Shown here in pieces: positions 13,101 to 21,659 of a stretch of DNA of 64,000 bases (position 1 is the first letter of the stretch; every line of letters starts with the position of its first letter). A model generated the notes under the pieces. That model saw nothing but the letters and a program-made list of their open reading frames with translations. It had not been told where the DNA came from and did no database searches. Position numbers and translations under genes: made by a program. Source of the DNA: Henckelia pumila (lineage: Eukaryota > Streptophyta > Magnoliopsida > Lamiales > Gesneriaceae). The stretch covers positions 21,066,622 to 21,130,621 of the forward strand of contig NC_133123.1 of NCBI RefSeq assembly GCF_033568475.1, given 5' to 3'.

Positions 13101-15101
13101 GTATCCATTTGGGCACAAAAGTGTTCAAATTTTCAATCTTTGACGACACTAGACTTGTATAGGGATTGGAGATTGGCTATGAGTTAGATTGATAGCTGAC
13201 TTTGTTTGCTTTGGACACTAGTATGCTTTTGTGGACCACTGGCCCACTTTTTGTATCCTAAGTAAATTAATATTATCGATAAAATTATAGTTTCTTATCA
13301 AAAAAAAATTTGTAGTTGTTGGACCAGTTCCTGATGTACCATATCTTATACTTAATTTTATTCTCAATTTTGCAGTATTACATAGACCCGGTTAATGGCT
13401 ACGTATTTCTTTCTAAAAGAGACGTTCTGCGATATCTGGAAACAAATGATATTGGTAGCTGTGTCATCACCCCAAAGAGGCGAAAACTGGATGATTTCAA
13501 GTTGATTAAGAGTGGAGTCCCTGTAAGCAAGCTGTTTAACAGTTTCCATAAGGGATTACCGACCAATAGTCCCTTTATTTGTGTAAGGCTAATTCGTATG
13601 TTAGCCAATTTATGTGTCTTAACTCATGTTTTCTTTTTATGCTTTTTTTTTTTTTTCCTTTCGAACATTCAACTTTTCAGGTAGATGATGTGGGTAAAGC
13701 TTTTTCAAAACCGCGAACACCTCTGCAATTTAAATCTGTAACTGAGGACGGTTGCGTTTCTGAACAAAACAAGGACAAGAAGCCATCTATAGCTGCAGTT
13801 TGTGCAATATTCAATTCTCCATCTTTTCTAACAGTCTTGAAAAATTTAGATTCTGACTTTTCTGACTTTTCAAACATATCTAGAATGCTGCTGAGAGCTC
13901 ATCCGTGGAAGGTCTACCTCCAGGCTGGATAAAAGAAATTCGGACAAGTAAATCTGGGAATAAGATTAGAAAGGATCCGGTAATTTCATTTTTCAACTCA
14001 TTTTTACGCGTAGCAGAAAACAATCAAATTTTCTTTAATAAAAGATGCATTTTCCTGCAGGCTATTCAGCATATCCTGTTTTATATTTCTATTAACATTT
14101 TAACCCATAGTATATTTTTAGTTTTTGGATCGGACTAATTTCATGATAAGCCATGCCTCATATTTAATGATATGCTTATTTTGCAGTATTACACAGATCC
14201 AATCAGTGGCTATGTATTTCGTTCCAGAAAAGATGTCACACGATATTTGGAAACAAACGATATTGGTAGTTGTGCCATCACACCAAAGAGGAAGGAGCTG
14301 GATGATATGAAGTTGGTTGAGAATAAATTGAACGTGAGTCAACAACTTGGTTAACCATTCTCATCTGTAAATAACTTTTGTTTGTCTATCTGATGCTTCA
14401 TTTTTTGCTTTATCCTTTCTCTGTTTCACAATGTTTAATTTGCAAAAGAAATTACTGAGTGAGCAAAATGTTGATCCCTTGGGTAATTTAGGCACTCGCT
14501 AGTTGACAGATTGTTAAGTTTCATCTCCATGGTCATCAGTGTTGTGGCCTTGAGCATGGAGTATTAGATGTTATCTGTGCAGTTGTAATTTGAGATGGGA
14601 ATGTAAGAGGATTGATCACAATGATAAATTTAAATTCTGAAAAAGATAAAGGTCATTTAACGGAACTTGTGGTGTAAATTTAGTATGTGGAATGCATATT
14701 GATTTGAGAGACTAAGAGCATCTCCAACCCTATTTTGGTGCAGGGTTATTTGCTCCAATGGGGGACACACCTATTTTGGCACCAAAACAGTGTCCCCCTT
14801 CTTACTCGTAATTTGGTGCAGGGTAAATCCTTTTTTTAAAAATTTTAATTGTATTTTTAATGCTTAGAAATAATTAATAAATAGTTTAATTTGGTAGATT
14901 AATAATATAATAATCTAATATGATTTGCAATCATATATATATATATGAGAAATTTTCAGCTGCCCAACCAATGATGCCCAACTCGTCCCCGACCACTAAA
15001 ACCCGGTACTGTGTTTTAGATATGCGAAAAATAAAAAAAAAAACCGGGTTTTAGTTAGTCGGGGACGAGTTGGGGAAATATTGTTGGACAGCTGAAAAGT
15101 A

Positions 15102-15136
<35 letters not shown>

Positions 15137-18100
15137 TTTTGCTATGCTGCCCACCTCCCGTGCCCACCTTCATGCCCACCTATGAGGTGGCACTCATCCA
15201 TTGGATGAACCATTTGTATATGATTCATCTCATCCATGGGATGATTGCCACCTCATAGGTGGGTATGGAGTTGGACATGGGAGGTGGGCAGCATTGCAAA
15301 ACTCTCTATATATATATATAATATGAAGTTTATTTTATGATGACACTAGACTTGTATAGGGATTGGAGATTGGCTCTGATTTAGTTGGATAGCTGACTTT
15401 GTTTGCTTTGGACACTAGTATGCTTTTGTGGACCACTGGTCCACTGTTTGTATCCTAAGTAAATTCATATTATCAATAAAATTATAGTTTCTTATAAAAT
15501 AAAAAATAAAATTAACGCACCAATATAATTTTAATTAAGTATTGAAATACACAAAAATAATTATAATTAAATTACTAGTTTAATATAATTACTAGTTACT
15601 AATTGTATAAATAGATGTCTAATTATTATTCACCTTAAATGTTTTAAGAATTATAAATAATTAATAAATGGTTTATTAAATAGATGTCTAATTCTTTTGA
15701 CATATTTTTAATTTAAATTTTATTATAATTACATTTATTAATAATATAATATTTATTATATCATATAAACATTATCATAATTATATTGGTAAATTTATAT
15801 ATAGATAGATAGTAAATAAAAGCTGAGAAATATTCTGAGAAATATTCTTTTTAGTGTATGATTCGAAAATGGGTTGAGGCTGGATATTGTATTTGGTGCA
15901 AAAATTGTACTTAGCGTAGAACTTGCACTAAAATAGAATTTTGGGTGGAAGATGGCCTCTTATTTTGCGAAGTTGGAAGTAATTTAACTGACACTCTTTG
16001 CTGAGGAATCTCAAGGGTCAAATTATTGGGGTGGTTTTTGTAGGGACGGGGTGGAGTGGTATTATGTTGCATTTATATATTGTATGTTCTCATGTACCAG
16101 AGCTTGTTAAATGTTGAGAAATAATTTTGAGTTGGGTACATTTGGAGAGGGTGTGAAACATTGATGTTGGACTACGATGTAAAGGGTGTACAATGTACAT
16201 GAAGCTGCATGACGCTTGTGTTTGATGCTTTTGCCTTGGCTCATAAATTAAGGAGATCTGCTGTTTTTGCTGGATATTTGGCCCCGTAAGATATTTGCTG
16301 TGTGTTTTTTTCAGAAGTAAAAATTAGAAATGCCGGCATAACAAAAGCAAACATGCTCAATTATTTTTCCTTACATCATGGTAAAAAAATGTGTAGTGTA
16401 AATTTCAGGTGTTGGGTAATTAGATTCTGATTTTTCAATGGTTTTAGGTCCATCATATGACTCTACCTTCATTAATTCACTCCAAAACATGACAGATCCG
16501 TAGTCCCTCTGTTACTCCCTCTGTTACAGATGTTCTGATTCTTCTTGAAAACTCATCGTTATTTCTTCGTTGAATTTGTAAATTTTTCTCAGCTTAACAA
16601 TGCGGATGAACCCCATATGAAGCTAGAGGTATCCGTGCAGAGCAAGCCCAATACAGATTCCTCTTGTATTACCGAACCAAAAAAGGAAATCCTGCACTCT
16701 TCCTCTGCGGTTTGTGCTGTTGTGAGCTAACACTAATTCAGTATGTGGTCAAACCATCATATACCATTTATCTTCTGACACTTGAAAGATGTCTAGGTTG
16801 TCACTGAGACCGCATCAGCTGATGGGCTACCTTCAGGCTGGATAAAGGAGATCAAAACTATTCAATCTGGGGATAAGATTAGAAAGGATCCGGTGATTAA
16901 AATTCTCTTATCTTATCTTTGTTAAGAGCAAATCCTTACTGTTTTACGGCAAGTAGGTGTATGCCGTCATGCATCTGGTTTCAGCACTTGTTTCCCCCTC
17001 ATTCTATACATGATTATCTACAGTCTTTGGACTAGTTTCCTATCGACAGATGTCCTATCCTTGATATTGTGCTTAAATTATGCAGTATTACACAGATCCA
17101 GTCAGTGGCTACGTATTTCGTTCTAAAAAAGATGTTTTTCGTTTTCTGAGGACAAATGACATCCGTAGCTGTGCCATCACACCAAAGAAGAGGGAAACAG
17201 AGGACCTTAAATTGATAGAAAATATCAACCCCGTGAGCAATAAACTCAGCGTTAACTTGTGCTTTCTTTTGTTGCTTCATAGTGTTCTGATATGTTCTCC
17301 AGTTCTATTATTTTATTTCAATCTGTGGTCGAGTGAGCAAAATACTGCTCTTTGGGTAATTTAGGCATCTTGAGTGGGAAAAATTTTAATGATACAAACG
17401 TAGTCAAATGTAAGTATGTCCCACAATTTCTTCTCATGTAGATGGTAAAATAATGTCCCATGTAAATTTTTAAATGTTTTAGAAAATTAATTCGATTTTT
17501 TTAACAGCTTCTAATTCAATCTAAAGTAGCACGAAAACCTTTTCCTCCAAGGGTGGAGGGTATCAGTGCCTTACATTTATTAGAGTCAAATTATCATAAA
17601 TCCACAGTCACTTTGTTACCTCTGTTTTCAATTGTTTATAATAAAATCTCCTGTCTTTCCTTAGCTGAATTTTACTTTTCAGCTTAAAAATTTGGCTGGA
17701 CCCCATTTGACGCCAGATGCATCTGTACTAAGCAAATCCATGATAGACACGTCATGCACTACTGAAACAAAGAAGAAAATCGAGCACTCTTCCACTACGG
17801 TTTGTTATTTGATAAACTTATACTATATCGGGGTCTTATTTAGTTATTTGTAAGTATATAACCATCTTATACCATTTAGCTTTTGACCTTTGAGAGATGT
17901 CCAGGCTGCCACAACGGTCACAACAGATGATGATCTACCTCCAGGGTGGATAAAAGAAATCAAAACAAGTGAATCTGGTGATAAGATTAGAAAGGATCTG
18001 GTGATTAAACTTCCCTTTCTTTTAGTTGTGACAAAACCTCAAATTATGTGGAAATGAAGCGTATGTCATCATGCTAGTGTTTTCTGCATTCCTTGCCTGT

Positions 18101-21100
18101 TCATATTTTACAATGTAGTATTTAGACCAGCTTCTCAGTGAGAGATGTCTCATTCTTGATGTTATTTCTACAGTTTTACACGGATCCAGTTAGTGGCTAC
18201 ATATTTCGTTCAAAAAAAGATGTTTTGCGTTTTCTGGATACCAATGATATTCGTAGTTGTGCAGTCAGACCAAAGAGGAGGGAAGCAGATGATTTTCAAT
18301 TGATCAAAGATAAAATCCCTGTGAGTGAGAAACATGACATTGTTTCCTTTTGTTACTTCATTTGCTTTTGCTTTACTTCGCCATTTCATTACTTTATTCT
18401 CAATGTTATGGTTGAATAAGCAGATTGTTGCTCTCCGGGTAATTTGTGCACTCTCTAGTGGGAAACTCTTGAATAATGAAATGTCAAAGTCTCCAATCAT
18501 TTTTGTTTTTGTCTACGGTAAAACGTGGTTCTTTATAAATATGAAAAATTCTGTGAATAAGATCGGGTTTTTAAATTCAGTAAACTATCTATTTTACCAC
18601 AAAAATGCTATCCTCCAAGGCTCCAAGCACCTAACACGTGCCTTTATTTATCCTTTATTAGATCCAAAGTATTTCAGATCTGCAGCCCCTTTGTTCCTTA
18701 TTTTTTTGAAAAATTGTGAAACTTTATCTTCTCAGCTTGACAATTCTGGTGAATCTTCTTTGAAGCCGGAAGCATCTATGAAATGCAAATCCATGATAGA
18801 TGCGGCTTGCATTACTGAAATAAAAAAGAACAGCCAGCACCCTTTGTCTGCGGTTCGTGCTATGATGAACTCTGCAATGCGTTCTAACCATCTTATGCAA
18901 TTTTCCTTCTGACTTCTCAAAGATATCCAGGTTGCTACTGAGATTACATCCTCTGATGGGCTACCTCCAGGTTGGATCAAGGAAATCAGAACAAGTCAAT
19001 CTGGAGACAAGATTAGAAAGGATCCGGTGATTAATGATTTTATACTTAGTTTTCTAAGAGCAGAACCTTAATCATTTATGGCACGGAGGTGTATGCCATC
19101 ACATGTCTTGTCAACATGTTTTGTCTCTCACTCTAAAGATATTGCTATGCAGTGTTTGGACCAGGTTCTAATGATCAATGCTCATTATTGATCTTATGCT
19201 TAATTTCCACAGTTTTACACAGATCCAGTCAGTGGCTACGTATTTCGTTCTAAAAAGGATGTTTTGCGGTATCTGGAAACCAACGATATCAGTAGCTGTG
19301 CCATCAGACCAAAAAGGAGGGAAATAGATGATCCCAATTCCGTTAAGAAGAAAACCTCTGTGAGTTAAAAAACTTGGTCTCACACTTATTTATGAATAAT
19401 TTGTTTCCTTTTTTTTAAAAAAAAATCGTCTAATATATATTCTCCATTTTATGATTTGATTGATTTGCTCCTGAAATCTATTAGTTAGCTTATCGCCCAT
19501 AACAAGTTGCATTCATTAGATATTCCAAAATTTTATACCTGGGCTACTAATAACAATAACAAAACTGGTACATCTAAACAGACTTGGCATTTATTTAATA
19601 TAAGGCCATGTCAAAATTTACCTGGCATAAGCAAAATGGATGGTCATCAAGCACAGATGCGCTAATTTGCGTATGGATAGTCTCCAGTGTGTGTTATGAA
19701 ATTAGACAGGCTGGTCCAAGTAACATGTTTCAACTGGCGAATTGTCTGTCCATCCCTGGTAAATCTATATATTTAATCATGGTTTGACTAATGGTTTATA
19801 ACTAATATTAACTAGATCGATAACCATGGATCAACTATCCTTAGGCCAGCTAAACTTGTTTTGTCTCTACACAGAAGTTTTTGTTCCCAATCCGAAATAA
19901 TAATCCCTTCGTTTAGTGTTTTCTCGATATTTGGGTTTGCTATTTCGTTCTCTGAGAAAACCTTTTTTTGTTTGTAGTCCTCTCCAATTAATAAAAAGTT
20001 GTCCGAGCAACTTGAGACCAAGACAAAGCTTTTTGTTGGTGGAGAATTAAAAGCAAATGGTACTAATTTTTTCGCCCTATTTTAGGAAGAAACTGTCTTT
20101 AGCCATTACAAACATCTGCAGTTCTGACAGGGTGGCTCGTCTGTTTTTAGGTGGAGGTGGTTCCAGTGCCAAAACTCAAGTAGCATCAACGGCCAATACC
20201 TTGATAGTTGCATCTGCTGGATCTGACAGTTTTAGAGGACAGCTTTCAAGTGAAAATTCAAATAAACTCTTTGACATGAAAATTGGCCCTGCGCACACAA
20301 AGGATTGCTCTAAACAAGATGAAAAGGCAATGGCTGACGTTTTAGCTATTTGCTCCTCTATTAATGATGCTTTCACTGAAGAGAAACTTCCAGAAAGTGA
20401 GACTGAAAATCGAACTCATGGAACAAAGTCAGAATTACTAAAATCCAAGAAAAGAAGAGATTTGAACTTGCCATCACGGGCTTCAAAGAGGCTTGCAAAG
20501 TCCGAACCTGAGATGCTCTCCAATGTTGAATTAAGTGAACGGACGCACAGGGCTGCGACTAAGAGATCCTCTGCAACTAGTGTTCCTCTGCCTTCTGGGT
20601 TCGATCCCACAATAATAGTTGCAGATCATGCAAATGCGGTCGAGGAAACTCTTCAAGGAGATGATCCGTTGAACAATGTTGAAAAACCTCTTGCAGAGGG
20701 CAACACCACTTTGAATGAAGAGCTGTCGAACAAAGTTGAAAACCCTCTTGCAGAGGACAATGCTAATTTGAAAGAGCAAACTGAAGGGAAGACCAATGGT
20801 AAGCAACCAAACGATGATGCAACATCCCAAGATACGCAGCCTTGCTATGAATTTGGGGACTCCTGGACCGATCCTTGCCTAGAATTTGCGTATAAGACAC
20901 TTACAGGGGAGATACCACTTGATGATAATTTACCTTTTCCAGAAATTCCGTACAGTCAAGATGGAGGCAGACGTGCATCCGCGTCCGAAGAACCCACCAT
21001 GTTTGAGAGTGAAATCCCCCCTGGTTTTGAATCCACTAGTCAAAACAATACTGTTGAAAGGGTACCTGCGAGTCCATCCTTCTATCTCTCAGCCGTGGAT

Positions 21101-21238
21101 GCCTTGTTCGAAAGTGAAATTCCCCCTGGTTTTGAATCGGTGGCGCAAAACAAGAATGCAGACAGGTCGCCAGCAAATCCATCATTTTCTTCCCCGCAAG
21201 TATCCACTGAAACAGGTTTCTCGGACAAAAGCTCTTAG
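538..21238 (+). CDS. MBD13: Multi-MBD methyl-CpG-binding-domain protein (MBD13-like), 3' portion, 20 visible exons
   Basis: The gene encodes a nuclear chromatin reader of the plant methyl-CpG-binding-domain family; MBDs recognise methylated CpG or act as protein-docking modules. Twenty exons with GT-AG borders splice into 1,106 residues ending at TAG 21236-21238. Exons: 538-651, 740-835, 966-1112; 7161-7271, 7357-7452, 13376-13522; 13681-13797, 13884-13979, 14187-14333; 16593-16709, 16797-16892, 17086-17232; 17683-17799, 17905-18000, 18174-18320; 18736-18852, 18931-19026, 19213-19359; 19978-20059, 20151-21238. They encode six MBDs (LPxGWIKEI...IRKDP then YYTDPVSGYVFRSKKDV), each after a 37-39-residue linker, then a C-terminal tail. 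The first 18 exons are all phase 0. The start codon and any upstream modules are outside the window. Transposons occupy much of introns 3, 5 and 9. The MBD13 name rests on several MBDs plus a tail with an NLPSRASKRLA block and an acidic EFAYKTLTGEIP block; the family call is firm, the orthology less so. Confidence 0.88.
1113..1949. other. Start of intron 3: mostly unassigned, possible antisense Copia LTR fragment
   Basis: Bases 1113-1257 look like ordinary intron. A T-run at 1258-1272 is followed by a stretch to about 1430 that reads, on the minus strand, like a Copia polypurine tract (CTGAGGTGGAGTGTTG) followed by LTR sequence. No matching second LTR was found, so this is tentative. From about 1430 to 1949 I see no reading frame or recognisable repeat. 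Confidence 0.35.
1950..4331 (-). mobile_element. Truncated Copia retrotransposon: 5' LTR, gag, protease region, part of integrase
   Basis: The element reads right to left. A 337-bp LTR (3995-4331, TGTAG...CTACA) is followed by a primer-binding site (PBS) complementary to initiator Met tRNA (ATGGTATCAG, near 3984-3994). Next are gag from ATG 3945 (NMIMSWIINSMKPEI, DIWDDV), a CCHC knuckle (CPKCKKPNHTLETC) near 3100-3160, a pre-integrase LLLWHYRLG block near 2440-2480, and an integrase core (FTDDHTRLPWVFL, TPQQN) near 1970-2260. Reverse transcriptase, RNase H and the 3' LTR are missing. Frames change several times between blocks. It sits antisense in intron 3 of the MBD gene. Confidence 0.82.
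4332..4893 (-). mobile_element. Ty3/Gypsy gag-protease remnant
   Basis: On the minus strand, near 4560-4610, a reading frame gives ALIDSG, the catalytic motif of a retroviral-type aspartic protease. Farther along, near 4340-4430, is PLDGCDVILGVD, the C-terminal block typical of Gypsy proteases, followed at once by a stop. Sequence to the right (4620-4850) is compatible with the gag-protease linker but is not diagnostic. No LTR was found. It directly abuts the Copia LTR ending at 4331, and a LINE inserted at its right side. Confidence 0.6.
4909..7045 (+). mobile_element. 5'-truncated LINE with 15-bp target-site duplication
   Basis: The 15-mer AGGTATACCTTCTAA occurs at 4894-4908 and again at 7046-7060 directly after an A-rich tail, which marks a LINE target-site duplication. 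The body encodes ORF2 pieces in several frames: GLRQGDLLSPFLFNLVADVMG near 5110-5175, QFAGDTQLF near 5290-5315 (the FADD core reads FAGD), IKYLGIPLGGNSLKLSFWEP near 5480-5550, WEDRWWGD near 6053-6075 and the zinc-ribbon C-terminus near 6400-6890. Stops and shifts make it inactive. It inserted in the MBD gene's sense direction, next to the Gypsy remnant. Confidence 0.9.
7563..9276 (+). pseudogene. LINE ORF1 (DUF4283-type nucleic-acid-binding protein), frameshifted
   Basis: The first frame (7563-8357) contains GGWIKLANHLRFF and then WVRIFGLPWDLWSSEVF, the hallmark of the plant LINE ORF1 DUF4283 region, near residues 195-210. A second frame overlapping it from 8242 continues with a hydrophilic, acidic and serine-rich tail to 9276. 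A frameshift between 8242 and 8357 is the simplest reading. In the family this protein coats LINE RNA in the retrotransposition particle. The true start is uncertain, because upstream in-frame sequence reaches the insertion boundary. Confidence 0.75.
7575..13310 (+). mobile_element. Nearly full-length L1-type LINE inserted in intron 5 of the MBD gene
   Basis: About 5.7 kb holds both LINE genes in order: ORF1 with an RNA-binding DUF4283-like region, then ORF2 with endonuclease, reverse transcriptase and a C-terminal zinc ribbon, then a 3' UTR and A-run ending near 13309. The 3' boundary is sharp: sequence from about 13311 aligns with the homologous introns of modules 4 and 6. The 5' boundary (7540-7600) is approximate and I could not identify a clean target-site duplication. 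Lesions are few (listed under the two ORFs), so this looks younger than the copy at 4909. The last 155 bases recur at 15338-15495. Confidence 0.88.
9510..13186 (+). pseudogene. LINE ORF2 (endonuclease, reverse transcriptase, zinc ribbon), disrupted
   Basis: An AP-type endonuclease (FFCNIRGGG, LLETKR, EDFN where GDFN is usual, TSDH) spans about 9510-10200. The reverse transcriptase (LRQGDPLSPFLFTLVADVLG, QFADDTLFF, YIGVPLGG) spans about 10850-12200. A zinc-ribbon C-terminus (WCLLC...HCVCWSLWLERNRR) follows. Lesions seen: in-frame stops at 10101, 11151 and 12827; paired compensating shifts near 11240-11290, where FKADFEKAYD reads in another frame; shifts near 12280-12480; and a 7-bp duplication near 13033-13046. 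A run of 17 C at 10031-10047 encodes five prolines. It is not translatable as a whole. Confidence 0.85.
13681..14333 (+). other. MBD module 3 (exons 13681-13797, 13884-13979, 14187-14333)
   Basis: A 39-codon linker is followed by LPPGWIKEIRTSKSGNKIRKDP and YYTDPISGYVFRSRKDVTRYL. The first arginine-finger position is Ser. The second (FRSR) is kept, as are the mid-domain Asp and Tyr. The second-half exon ends with DIGSCAITPKRKEL, part of the shared basic tail. Introns are compact (86 and 207 bp) and free of obvious insertions. Confidence 0.88.
14953..15098. mobile_element. Short hairpin MITE
   Basis: Left arm TTTTCAGCTGCCCAAC... is matched on the opposite strand by TTTTCAGCTGTCCAAC... at the right end, and the arms continue through GGGGACGAG and CCGGGTTTTAG blocks to a short A-rich loop near 15028-15044. 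The whole 146 bp could fold into one imperfect hairpin. It is noncoding. AT-repeat flanks prevent a firm call of its target-site duplication. Confidence 0.75.
15133..15305. mobile_element. Hairpin MITE flanked by TA repeats
   Basis: This 173-bp element begins AGAGTTTTGCTATGCTGCCC and its right end reads AGAGTTTTGCAATGCTGCCC on the opposite strand. The inverted arms are about 70 bp with few mismatches, around a centre at about 15215-15230. It is embedded in (TA)n, so a TA target-site preference is possible but cannot be shown. It lies 35 bp from the preceding MITE. Confidence 0.82.
15338..15497 (+). mobile_element. LINE 3' tail, 5'-truncated copy
   Basis: These 160 bp nearly duplicate 13138-13305, the end of ORF2 plus 3' UTR of the large LINE (DLYRDWRLA stop, then the GGACCACTGG and TTTCTTAT blocks), and end in an A-rich tract. 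It is a separate, severely truncated insertion into the surrounding nonautonomous element, again in the MBD gene's sense direction. Confidence 0.85.
15960..16592. other. Remainder of intron 9, nothing recognised
   Basis: This is noncoding sequence between the Tourist-like element and the linker exon of module 4. I see no motif, reading frame or inverted repeat. The 3' end is a normal T-rich acceptor region. Confidence 0.5.
16593..17232 (+). other. MBD module 4 (exons 16593-16709, 16797-16892, 17086-17232)
   Basis: A 39-codon linker is followed by LPSGWIKEIKTIQSGDKIRKDP and YYTDPVSGYVFRSKKDVFRFL. Ile occupies the first arginine-finger position. The second (FRSK) and the mid-domain Asp and Tyr are kept. 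From here on the modules read SGDK rather than SGNK, and IRSC or ISSC rather than IGSC. The intron between the two MBD halves keeps a GTAGGTGTATGC block shared with module 2, evidence that intron and exon were copied together. Confidence 0.88.
17683..18320 (+). other. MBD module 5 (exons 17683-17799, 17905-18000, 18174-18320)
   Basis: A 39-codon linker is followed by LPPGWIKEIKTSESGDKIRKDL and FYTDPVSGYIFRSKKDVLRFL. Ser occupies the first arginine-finger position and Phe replaces the mid-domain Tyr that contacts methylated DNA in MeCP2. FRSK is intact. The preceding intron (17233-17682) has no recognisable insertion. Confidence 0.88.
18736..19359 (+). other. MBD module 6 (exons 18736-18852, 18931-19026, 19213-19359)
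   Basis: A 39-codon linker is followed by LPPGWIKEIRTSQSGDKIRKDP and FYTDPVSGYVFRSKKDVLRYL. As in module 5, Ser takes the first arginine-finger position and Phe the mid-domain Tyr. The linker exon's donor is GTTCGT rather than the GTTTGT of its siblings, possibly a weaker site. A 618-bp intron with nothing recognisable in it (19360-19977) leads to the C-terminal exons. Confidence 0.86.
19978..21238 (+). other. C-terminal exons of the MBD protein (19978-20059 and 20151-21238)
   Basis: The penultimate exon (82 nt) splits a Gly codon with the last exon, and the join reads KANG|GGGSS. The 389-residue tail has a basic stretch (KSKKRRDLNLPSRASKRLAK, near 20443-20502) that could serve in nuclear import. 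It has two NNVEKPLAE/NKVENPLAE repeats (20670-20760), an acidic DSWTDPCLEFAYKTLTGEIP block (20858-20920), and two FESEIPPGFES repeats (about 21001-21035 and 21107-21140). No other known domain is seen. The basic and acidic blocks support the MBD13-type assignment. Confidence 0.85.
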
Positions 21239-21659
21239 ATCTTGAACAGCCACAAAACAGTATGTAGGAACTGCTGAAAACTTGTCAAACTAACCTTTAT
21301 GTTTAAGTAGAATGATTGCTTGAATGTGGGAATTTGAACCAGAACCCGTATGTTATCATCTACTCGGGGGACAATATGTTGATGCTGTTAGTTTCCAGTG
21401 TCTTTCTCAGATACAGTTAAAGAAGACCAGGGAGTATTGTTGTTGTCATTATTTTGATGAGATCTTACAAATGCACCAATGTGTTCTCTTTGGTATGACA
21501 TAGTTTCTTGAATTGTTTTGGCGTCATAGATTCAACACTCGAAAACAATTGTCTCGAATGTGAGTAACCACTTGCTTGTTCTAAAACTTTGGGCCCAAGT
21601 TCATGCCTCAACATGTCTTCTCGTATAAATAGGATACTAGGAGATGTATCTTATGAAAT
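21239..21659 (+). other. 3' UTR and downstream flank of the MBD gene
   Basis: After the stop, 420 bp of T-rich sequence with no reading frame probably contains the 3' UTR. I found no canonical AATAAA, so the polyadenylation point cannot be placed. It ends at the TSD-like sequence of the next MITE. Confidence 0.5.

Larger units (their letters stand above)
7161..13522 (+). other. MBD module 2 (exons 7161-7271, 7357-7452, 13376-13522)
   Basis: The linker exon is 37 codons. The first-half exon reads LPPGWIKEVKTSKSGNKIRKDS and the second-half exon reads YYIDPVNGYVFLSKRDVLRYL. A 5.9-kb intron carrying a LINE separates the two halves. Serine stands where MeCP2 has its first arginine finger and leucine replaces the second (FLSK instead of FRSK), so both base-contacting arginines are absent. 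Mid-domain Asp and Tyr remain. Splice sites are intact. Confidence 0.87.
14716..15959. mobile_element. PIF/Harbinger-type (Tourist-like) nonautonomous element, enlarged by nested inserts
   Basis: The left end reads GAGCATCTCCAACCC and the right end, inverted, reads GAGGCCATCTTCCACCC, a degenerate terminal inverted repeat. The flanks are TAA on the left and TTA on the right. The interior is AT-rich and noncoding and holds two hairpin MITEs and a LINE tail, listed separately. It lies in intron 9 (14334-16592) of the MBD gene, between modules 3 and 4. Similar GGTCATCTCCAACTC ends occur at 32244 and 56544. Confidence 0.55.

Noticed and set aside
7500..13330. A clean target-site duplication for the large LINE
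   Set aside because: The sequence after the A-run (TTTGTAGTTG) has only an approximate match near 7570-7585, and intron homology suggests part of it is native, so I did not call one.
18325..18912. A 195-codon plus-strand frame in the MBD gene
   Set aside because: It reads through an intron into the linker exon of module 6 and its stretch before 18736 matches nothing. The exon model explains the conserved part.
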